A stretch of 43,421 bases of DNA from IMG/VR virus record IMGVR_UViG_3300012354_000002, positions 1-43,421 of that record; one strand, given 5' to 3'. The position numbers and the translations under genes were made by a program. Positions 8,168 to 15,500 of this stretch are shown in pieces. Below the pieces are notes generated by a model that saw nothing but the letters and a program-made list of their open reading frames with translations, did no database searches and was not told the DNA's origin. This DNA comes from a virus. Position 1 is the first letter of the stretch; the number at the start of each line of letters is the position of its first letter.

Positions 8168-8674
8168 CTAGTACTCCGCGAGTTGGGTTGCCCGGTAGTA
8201 CTCGGCTTTGGCGGCAGCGAGGTCCGCTCCCGACAACGACTTGGCGGCCTGCTTCGCTTTCGCGGTGACAGCGTCGAAGCTGTCGGTCAGCGCATCGGAG
8301 CCGAGGCTTGTCGCCTCCTGGTACCGTTCCGCAGCCTCGCGGTGTTCACGCTGCTGCTCGGTTTCCTGCTCCTGCCCTGCCGGCGCCTCCTCGTTCGCCT
8401 CAATGTTGAAGAAGCCCTTGCTGGCTTCCCACCACGTCTTGATGGCGTCGGGAGTCTTGTCGCCGTTGTAGAGTCCGCGATAGAACTCAGGCACCTGAAG
8501 TTCGTCCCAGGCCGACTTGATGACGGTGTTCGTCTTCTCAGACTTGAGCGCCTCGTTCTCCGCCTTGAACTGGTTCAGCAGTGCTACTGCCTGCTCCAGC
8601 TTCTGACGCAGAGTTCCGCCGCTCTGGTTGGCGCCGTCGGTGTCGTCCAGAACAAACTCGTTCGTGTCAGGCAC
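8168..8674 (-). CDS. capsid scaffolding protein
   Basis: About 168 aa when started at GTG 8674, which has GAAAGG eight bases upstream; the frame stays open to an ATG at 8728, but that adds a basic stretch with no ribosome site. The protein is highly charged, acidic at the N-terminus (NEFVLDDTDG), predicted helical and coiled in the middle (LEQAVALLNQFKAENEALKS), with a long Glu/Gln-rich segment (about 100-130) and a helical end. Acidic, coiled, low-complexity proteins just upstream of the capsid gene are typically scaffolds that guide shell assembly and are then lost. No protease is recognisable. Confidence 0.75.
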   Translation of the reverse strand: MPDTNEFVLDDTDGANQSGGTLRQKLEQAVALLNQFKAENEALKSEKTNTVIKSAWDELQVPEFYRGLYNGDKTPDAIKTWWEASKGFFNIEANEEAPAGQEQETEQQREHREAAERYQEATSLGSDALTDSFDAVTAKAKQAAKSLSGADLAAAKAEYYRATQLAEY

Positions 8675-8792
8675 GGTATTTACCTTTCGCCCTCTGAAGC
8701 CGCCGAGCAGGCGAGGGGACACCTGCACGGGATTGCTGTCTAGCCGCCTATTCGGTTACGCCACCGTTCACCTAGGCTCGTGACGGTAGGAG

Positions 8793-8866
8793 TGGCGGGA
8801 GCCGGATTCGAACCGGCGACCTACGGGTTATGGGCCCGCTGCGCTACCTAACTGCGCCATCCCGCT
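8793..8866 (-). tRNA. tRNA-Met (CAT), initiator-like
   Basis: A complete 74-nt cloverleaf on the minus strand. Acceptor arms AGCGGGA and TCCCGCC pair except at position 1-72 (A opposite C). D stem GCGC/GCGC, anticodon stem GCGGG/CCCGT, loop CCCATAA with anticodon CAT, T arm GCCGG-TTCGAAT-CCGGC. The unpaired 1-72 position and the three consecutive G:C pairs next to the anticodon loop are the hallmarks of initiator tRNA, although the C11:G24 pair is elongator-like. Position 33 is C where nearly all tRNAs have U. CCA is not encoded. It sits inside the late operon between the scaffold and internal-protein genes. Confidence 0.85.
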
Positions 8867-8871
8867 GTATA

Positions 8872-9001
8872 GTGATCCACCCGGAGTCGAACCGGGGTTA
8901 CCGCGCCGGGGCCACTTCCCTTTCGGGTTCGAGCTGTGCACAGCTCTGGGGTCTCGATCCCCACGGAACGCGGCGTCTTAGGCCGCTGGACTATGAACCA
9001 C
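8872..9001 (-). tRNA. tRNA-like gene with a ~56-nt insertion in the anticodon loop
   Basis: The two halves form a good tRNA: acceptor TGGTTCA/TGGATCA (extendable by a G/C pair at the end), T at position 8, D-arm GTCC...GAC, anticodon stem CCGCG (minus strand, from 8973) with CGCGG (to 8901), variable loop TAAC, T arm CCCGG-TTCGACT-CCGGG. The D-arm and variable-loop text resembles tRNA-Glu of actinobacteria. Between the anticodon-stem halves lie 63 nt (8906-8968) instead of 7. The extra sequence folds into three hairpins, including a perfect GAGCTG/CAGCTC stem and a CCC-GAAA-GGG tetraloop. If it were spliced out, the loop could read CCG or CCC, so the amino acid is uncertain. It is too short for a group I intron. 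It may be a degenerate or repurposed tRNA. Confidence 0.55.
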
Positions 9002-9049
9002 TAACCAATATGTTACGCGTACGCCGTACCCCTATCCCGACCTGCGGGT

Positions 9050-9997
9050 TTAGTAGGAGCCGGCCTTGTTGCTCGACAGGCTCGACTGGGTGCCCAGGTA
9101 GTTCTCGTTGAACCGGGCCTCGTCCGTGTTCAGCACCTTCTTGCGCTGCTGCTCGGCACGCTGGTCGCCCAGCAGGGCGGCATCCTCCTGGTCCTTCAAG
9201 TCCAGCCGGACGCCCGCAGTCTTCGCCAGGAAGCCCTCGTAGTCCTGGCGGGCCGCGATGTCCTTGTAGCCCTTCTCAGCGTCCTGCTTGGTCACGCCAG
9301 CGTCGGCCAGATAGCCGAGACGCTCGGTGTTCAGGGCGGAGTCGTTGCCGAAGGCGTTCACGCTGGCGGCACCCAGCGAGTAGACGGCCGCGTTCCGCTT
9401 CAACGTGGTCTCGCTCACCGACGGGTCCATGAGCGCCTTGATGGCGTCCCGCGGGGTGAGTCCGTGCGCGGCCCAGGCGTCCTTCACCTGTAGCGGCTGC
9501 GTGTCCCAGTTCTCCTGGTATAGGGACAGCCGGTCGTTCAGCTCCTGCGGGCTGAGGTCGCCCGCAATCCACTTGTTGAGGTTGTCCTGCGAGTCATACT
9601 CACCCGACCCCACATATCGACGGACCACATCCTTCAGGCTGGTCTCGGTCGACAGAAACTCTGCCTCGCTCAAGGCGGGCAGCCCGTTCTTGATGCGGTC
9701 CAGGTTGCCCTTGAACCGGGTCTTGTAGGCCTCCGTCTCGCGCAGCTTGATGGGGATGACGTCGGCGCTGTCGCCCGCGGTCAACATGTCCTGCACGTTC
9801 GAATACAGGGAGGTGAGACCCCACTGGCCGAGGAGCGCCTGAAGCATGACGAAGGCGTTGTTGTCGAACGTGGGCGTCAACGGGTCCGCCGTAGGCGGCT
9901 GCGCGCCGGGAAGGGCCGGCGCGGCCGGCAGTCGTGTCGTCTGCGTCACGCCACCCAGGCTGGGGGTGACGCCGTCGATCAGTCGAGGTGTCGTCAT
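9050..9997 (-). CDS. putative internal virion protein
   Basis: A 315-aa protein with a Pro/Thr-rich N-terminal 45 residues followed by a mainly helical, charged body (LRETEAYKTRFKGNLDRIKN; TKQDAEKGYKDIAARQDYEG). The ETEAYKxRFxGxxxRxxxGLPxLSEAEF pattern recurs, as I recall, in internal or tape-measure-adjacent proteins of actinobacteriophages. No membrane helix or enzyme motif. It overlaps the upstream gene by four bases (ATGA), so the two are coupled. Likely packaged inside the head and ejected with DNA, by analogy with T7-type internal proteins; this is inference. Confidence 0.65.
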   Translation of the reverse strand: MTTPRLIDGVTPSLGGVTQTTRLPAAPALPGAQPPTADPLTPTFDNNAFVMLQALLGQWGLTSLYSNVQDMLTAGDSADVIPIKLRETEAYKTRFKGNLDRIKNGLPALSEAEFLSTETSLKDVVRRYVGSGEYDSQDNLNKWIAGDLSPQELNDRLSLYQENWDTQPLQVKDAWAAHGLTPRDAIKALMDPSVSETTLKRNAAVYSLGAASVNAFGNDSALNTERLGYLADAGVTKQDAEKGYKDIAARQDYEGFLAKTAGVRLDLKDQEDAALLGDQRAEQQRKKVLNTDEARFNENYLGTQSSLSSNKAGSY

Positions 9998-10896
9998 CCG
10001 ATCATCCCAAAGGCTTTGCCGATCACCGTCGCCGTTTCAGCGGCGGACTGACGTGCGTTCTGCGTGAAGCCCCAGCGCGGGTCTTTGCGAAGATCCTGCT
10101 GCGCCTGCCACACCGCGGTAGCCGCGGGCGGCTTACCAGCCTCCGACCTGCCCTGCAACCACTGCTGGATGAACTTGTCGTCCAAGCCCACATCGTGCGG
10201 ATTCACTTCCAGCGTCTGGCTGTACATGTCGATGTAGGGCTGGGCGATATCCATCACCGTCTCGCCCTTCTGAATGCGGTCCGCGAACGGCGCGAACTTT
10301 GATGCCGCATAGTTTTTCAGCTTGTCCATCCAACCCGACATGGAGGCGTCGCCCGCCTGTCCCGCGGTCAGCGAACCGCCCACCGCGTTCTTGATCTGAC
10401 TGTCCAAGTCGGCCGGCGTGTAGCCATACGAGTAGGCCAGCTCGCGGGCCTGCTGTGTACGGGCCCCGAACTCGCCACCCGTGGGAGTCTGGCCGTTGGC
10501 CAGGCCCCAGTCGTACAGGGCGTTCCAGGTGAGCTGCTGCATGCCCTCCTCGTCGTAGCCCTTCAGCTGACCGTCGAGCCAGATCTTCTGGAACGTCGAC
10601 TGCGGGATGTTGCCGAACCCGAACCGCATGGCGTAGCCGCCGATACGTTCGGCGCCGACCGTCATGGCGCGCTGCGCCTCGGCCGGGTCGGCAACCTGCT
10701 GGGTCACCCACTGCCGGGTGGGTGCGGACGTTGTCTTCCACCAGTTGGTGGAGGCCACAGCCATCTGGAACCGTTCGGCCGTCCACTTCTCGTTGACGGC
10801 CTGCTGCATGAGCCCGCCAATTTCGGGCACGGCCTGCGCCAGCATGGCCACGAAACCGTACTGCGCGCGAATGTCCTCAGGCGTAGGAGTGGTCAT
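9994..10896 (-). CDS. putative internal virion protein
   Basis: The 300-aa product begins MTTPTPEDIRAQYGFVAML and is helical throughout, with repeated aromatic/charged patterns (FQMAVASTNWWKTTSAPTRQ). The LxxAVxxxWxxxRFxxxVxxTxWWxxT pattern is one I associate with internal or tail proteins of actinobacteriophages that carry a large ejected protein. ATG start three bases before the end of its upstream neighbour's spacer, and overlapping the downstream gene by four bases. No catalytic residues identified. Role as an ejected or core protein is inferred from position between the giant internal protein and the scaffold. Confidence 0.65.
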   Translation of the reverse strand: MTTPTPEDIRAQYGFVAMLAQAVPEIGGLMQQAVNEKWTAERFQMAVASTNWWKTTSAPTRQWVTQQVADPAEAQRAMTVGAERIGGYAMRFGFGNIPQSTFQKIWLDGQLKGYDEEGMQQLTWNALYDWGLANGQTPTGGEFGARTQQARELAYSYGYTPADLDSQIKNAVGGSLTAGQAGDASMSGWMDKLKNYAASKFAPFADRIQKGETVMDIAQPYIDMYSQTLEVNPHDVGLDDKFIQQWLQGRSEAGKPPAATAVWQAQQDLRKDPRWGFTQNARQSAAETATVIGKAFGMIG

Positions 10897-10898
10897 CG

Positions 10899-12548
10899 TC
10901 AGCTAACCCCCGGAAGGAACTGGGAGGAACCCATCATCTGCACGAACTGAGCCGCCAGGTTCCCGTACTGATTGGCCGCGGCCTCCTGCCCGAAGTGGCC
11001 TGTCACCCACGCCACCGCTTGACCTTCCGGGTCCAGTTGGGTGTTCGACTGACCCGCGTAGTAGGCAGCAGTGTTCTGCTCTTCCAGTCCGTGATAGTAG
11101 GCAACGAACTGGGCGGCTTCGTCCGCCGTCAGCTCGCGGCCCATGCGCTGGCGGCCGATAGATCCGACCAGGGACGTGAGCTGGGTGGCGTCCGTGTAGC
11201 GCACAGCACCACCCCCGCCGCTCCCACCTCCGCCATAGCCGCCACCGCCATGTCCGTAGCCGCCCTTGCCACCACTGCCAAAGTCGCCGTTGGCCTGCTC
11301 TTGCGCCGTCACATCGGCGGCCTGAGCGGTCAGCTCGGCGATGCTGTCATCGATCGCCACCTCGTCACCCTGGTTCTGCAAGATGGCCACCTGATTGGCC
11401 AACTGCTTCAACGCCGACAGATCCTCGGACGAGACGAACGCCTTTACCGGGTTGCCGTTCGCATCGGTGACGATGCGGGTTCGCTGCGCCTCCGCGGTCG
11501 AATCGGAACCGTATGCGGACGTCATGGCCATGGCTGTGATCATGTTCGCGGCCAGTTCGGGATCATGCCGCATCTCCGCGAACTTCGCTTGAATCCACTT
11601 GTCTGCCGTCTCGACATGGAGCAGGCCATGCTCATCTCGGATGACGAGGTAGGGCGACAGATTGCCAGCGCCAGTCACGTCAGAGAAAGAGCCGCTGTCA
11701 ACCAGGCCGGGATAGGTGCCATCACCCCCGTCACCTTCGGGGCCAAGCATCTTGTGCTTGCGCTCCTGCCAAGCCGCATTCTTCAGGCGATAGGTGGACC
11801 ACACGGACAGGTCGTTGAGCGTCGCCAGGAACGGGTTCTCGGTCAAGTCCTGATCGGTGAAGTACTTGGCCTTGGTGTCGTCACGGAAAGCGTTAGCCAG
11901 ATCCTGGCCGGCCAGAAACCGGTCGGCATTCTGAAGGGGGTCCTTCTTGATGTCGTCCAACATCTGATTGACGGTCTTGGCAACCTTGCCACCCTCGGCC
12001 GTTTCCTTGACATTCCTGCGCACCTGCTCCTGCTGCTGCACCGGCAGGTCCAGGTAACGGTTGACTTCGGGCGCGTCACGCTTCTGCCAGTCCGCGATAC
12101 CCACATAGCCGGCGCCCGCAGTACCAGGCAGCGGCGTGCCAGGCTTGCCGGTCTTCTCGTCCACCGCCCGCGGGGTCGTGGTGTCCGGCGTCAATGTCGC
12201 CGGTTCCGGGTTCGTGTAGCTACCGAGGATCTCCGGAATGCCGCCAACCGACACCTGCTCGTTGAAGCCGGGCCCCTGGATCGGCTTGCCGTCGGGACCG
12301 ACCAGCCGCCCGAACGGATCGTGATGCATCTTGATCTCGGATGGCGGGGGCGGGCTGAACACTCGCGCGCTGGGCCCAGCCGGAATCGGCTTGCCGGGCG
12401 CCTTACCCTTGGGTGGCTTCGGCGGGGTTCGGCGGCGCAGCATGTCGGCTGCACGGGCGGCGTTGGCGGCCCGCTGATTGGCTAGCTGGGTGGCGCGAGA
12501 CAGGGCGCCGGTAGAGCCGCCAGCCTTATAGGCATCGGGATCAGGCAC
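10899..12548 (-). CDS. structural/internal protein with glycine-rich linker
   Basis: The 549-aa protein has a basic, Ala/Pro-rich N-terminal 70 residues, a charged helical middle, and at about residues 425-450 an almost pure Gly linker with Tyr, His and Ser (GGYGHGGGGYGGGG), followed by a compact C-terminal domain (TSLVGSIGRQRMGRELTADE) of about 100 residues. The linker implies two mobile domains. The C-terminal segment contains the RxLTxDEAxxFVAYYHxLE pattern seen, as I recall, in large structural proteins of actinobacteriophages. ATG start with only four bases to the end of the upstream giant gene. No lytic or protease motif is evident. Likely part of the ejection complex. Confidence 0.65.
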   Translation of the reverse strand: MPDPDAYKAGGSTGALSRATQLANQRAANAARAADMLRRRTPPKPPKGKAPGKPIPAGPSARVFSPPPPSEIKMHHDPFGRLVGPDGKPIQGPGFNEQVSVGGIPEILGSYTNPEPATLTPDTTTPRAVDEKTGKPGTPLPGTAGAGYVGIADWQKRDAPEVNRYLDLPVQQQEQVRRNVKETAEGGKVAKTVNQMLDDIKKDPLQNADRFLAGQDLANAFRDDTKAKYFTDQDLTENPFLATLNDLSVWSTYRLKNAAWQERKHKMLGPEGDGGDGTYPGLVDSGSFSDVTGAGNLSPYLVIRDEHGLLHVETADKWIQAKFAEMRHDPELAANMITAMAMTSAYGSDSTAEAQRTRIVTDANGNPVKAFVSSEDLSALKQLANQVAILQNQGDEVAIDDSIAELTAQAADVTAQEQANGDFGSGGKGGYGHGGGGYGGGGSGGGGAVRYTDATQLTSLVGSIGRQRMGRELTADEAAQFVAYYHGLEEQNTAAYYAGQSNTQLDPEGQAVAWVTGHFGQEAAANQYGNLAAQFVQMMGSSQFLPGVS

Positions 12549-12552
12549 AAGC

Positions 12553-15500
12553 TTACCTACCCTCGGTTACGCGCATGAGATTCCACAAGCCAGCCAGTGG
12601 GGTTTCCAGCCACTTCACATCGCCCGCATGCTGATACTGCTTGTTGGTGGTGGCACGGCCGGCATTGTTGTAGTAGTCGACCTTCATGTACCGCTGGCGG
12701 TACGACTGGTAGTCGGACCACATGGTGTTGATTTGCGGGCGCAGCTCGGTCAGCGACTGCGGAAGCGGGTCCGTGCCATCGGCCATGCGCTGCAAACTGG
12801 GGGCGATTTCAGAGTGAACGAAGTCGGGGTTTGATCGCCTGTTCAGCTCGGCCGATGCCAGCGGGTGCGAACGGCGCCAGCCGTCCTCCCAATCATCCAT
12901 CTTAGCGTAGACAGACTTGGCTACCGACGGCTCCGACTTGGCCGCGGTGAAATACCGGGAACGAGTGTCGTAGTACTCGCTGATGTCGTCCGACAGGGTG
13001 ACGTCGTTGTAGAACTCTTCGATGCTCTTGTGCGTCCTGACGTCCGACTTGAGCTGAAGCTTGTACGCCTCATTCGAGAAGTCGCCGTTGGAGGTGTCCT
13101 TCGGCATCAGGGCGATAGCTACCGTCGGGTTGTCCTGAACGAACTGCTTGTTGTCCAGCAGCCACTTCGTAGCCGCGATCGTGTACGGGGCGAAACCCTC
13201 TTCGGCGCCGGCAACCTTCGTGGAGCCGGTGGAGAACGCGGCAGGGTTCACGATCAGCTCGCCCGGATACCTGCGGGCGAACTCGGCCACCGCCTCGCTG
13301 TCGGCCCGGAAGAAGTTGTCGGGGTAGACGCGGGACATCTCGTTGCGGATCTCGAAGAACTCGCTGCGCAAGTTCGGCAAATGCTGTGCCCTCGCTACAG
13401 CGTCCAGCTCGACATCGTTGGGGTCGGCCACCTGCGGGGCGGCCGGCAGGAACGTGCCGAACACGGCACGCTGCAACATGATGTTCGTTGCCGTGGCCTT
13501 CACGCCATCCAGGTAGCGGGAACGCTCGGCCGGGCTGGCGTCCGGTCCCGGCGTCTGGCCCGCGGCCTCCGCATACATGAGGGCGGCGCGCATGGCCGAC
13601 TGGAACTGGCCATCAGCGTCATCCTGCGAGGCGAACACGGAGAACCTGGAGAAGGCGGAAGGCAACAGGTTCCGCCACGCCAGTGGCCCGTCGGTCCCCT
13701 CGAAGTCCGAGCCGCCCGAGAAGCCCCGCTTCAACCGCTCCAAGTCCACCGTGGCGGAAGGCCACAGCTTCTCGGCCGCCGTCATAGACAGGCCGAAGAT
13801 GGGGTTGGCCGAGAACTGTAGCGGGTTGGAGAAACCGGGGTTGAGGAACCGCACCTGCGACTTGAGCCCATCGAACTGGGGCACCCGCAACAGCTCGTCC
13901 GGCGCCAGACCGAGACCGACGGCAGCGTCAGCCATGACGCGTTGAGCCAGGGCCGTGCCGGGGTAGGCGAAGGTGAGATGGTATTCGGTGTTGCCCTCTT
14001 CATCCTGGTACGGCTCGTAGTGCACGATGCCGGTGTGGACGCCGGCCTGCATTAGAATGTTGGCGCGAGCCAGACCCTCGGGGTGGGCCTTAGTGGCGGA
14101 GATGAGGCGGCGCAGGAAGTCCTCTTGCGCCCGCTGGAACATCAACCACTTGTCGGCCATCTCGGAGAAGACGCTCTTCTCGATCGGATTGTCGGTCCCC
14201 ATGAACACGCGGCTAACCGCACGATTGTTGACCGTAGCCTCAAGCAGGTGGGCGGCCTGGCCCTCCGACATTCCCTTGTCCACGAGAGCACTCATGAGTG
14301 GCGCCAACTCGTCCTGTGCCAGGCGGCGTTGGGCGACGAACGCGGGCATCATGAACAGCTTGTCCAAGGGCTCGGCCACGACGGCGCCGTAGGCGCGCGT
14401 AGCGAGATTGGACAAGCCGTGGGTGAAGCCCTGCTTCTCGGGGATCATGGGTGCGTAGATGGGGGCAACCATGCCCTCGGGTCGGACATCGGCCGGCAGC
14501 TTGCCCAGCTCGGCTGCGGACAGCTCCTTGCCGTCAGCCAGCTTGCGCAGCAGCGGCTCCACCTCGTCCGGGAAGTGGATCGAGACGCTGTCGCCGGACC
14601 GCTGCACCTTCCCGCCCATGTGGTGCACCAGGTCATCCACGGCACGCTTGGCCGCGGTCTCGGCCGCCACGATACGGTCCGCGTGGGACACGACAGGCTT
14701 GCCGTTGGGCAGGTACTGCAAGGCGGCGCCGTTGGAACGCATGCTCGCGCCCAACTCGTGCTCCGCGTACAGGTGCGCCATCAAGTTGTCGGGGCTGCCC
14801 AGGCGGGCGGGGTCGACCGGCAGGCCGTCCGGATAAAGCTTGCTGAGATTGTCGATCGCCAACTGATCCAAGTCTGGGGCGTGCGTTGGCGCCACGGCAG
14901 CCTTCGGATTCCCCGCCGCCGCGGGAACAAGAATGTTGTGCCTGTCCGTTCCACCCAGCTTGATCGCGGCTGCTCGCTGATCGTCGGTGAGGGAACGCTG
15001 CATGGCTTCCCCGACGATGTTGACGCCGTTCTTCCCCGAAAGGTTTTTCAGTGCGACATCAACTTCGGCGCGAGTCAAACCGGGAAGAAGGTCGCGTACA
15101 TCCTTCAACGAATGGTAGTCGGCGCCAGTCTTGGAGCCGGCGCGCTGCTCTATCTGGCGTACCGCCTGGACTACCTGGTCCTCGTGGGACAGGGGAGCGT
15201 TTTGAACGCTTCGCGCACGCTCGTCGACCGGCACCAGGTGACGGTGCGCGATCCATCGCATGACCAGATCACCGGTCGGGTCGGCCTGTCGACGGCCCAA
15301 CTCCGCGGCCCACAACTGCGGGTTGGTGTCGGCCCACTCATACCCGTTCACGATCTTCACCGGTCGGAACGAGACGTTCCTGCCCGCGGCATCGGTGATG
15401 CGCTTGCGGTCGGCATGCGTGGCTCGCTCCGCCATGGTCCATGCGTAACTGTCGGCGGCACTGCCGAAGCCCTTCGCCGCGGCCTGCAACATGTCGGCCG

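Noticed and set aside
8906-8968. Group I intron in the tRNA gene
   Set aside because: At 56-63 nt the insert is far too short and lacks the P, Q, R, S core; a short insertion or degenerate arm is a better description.
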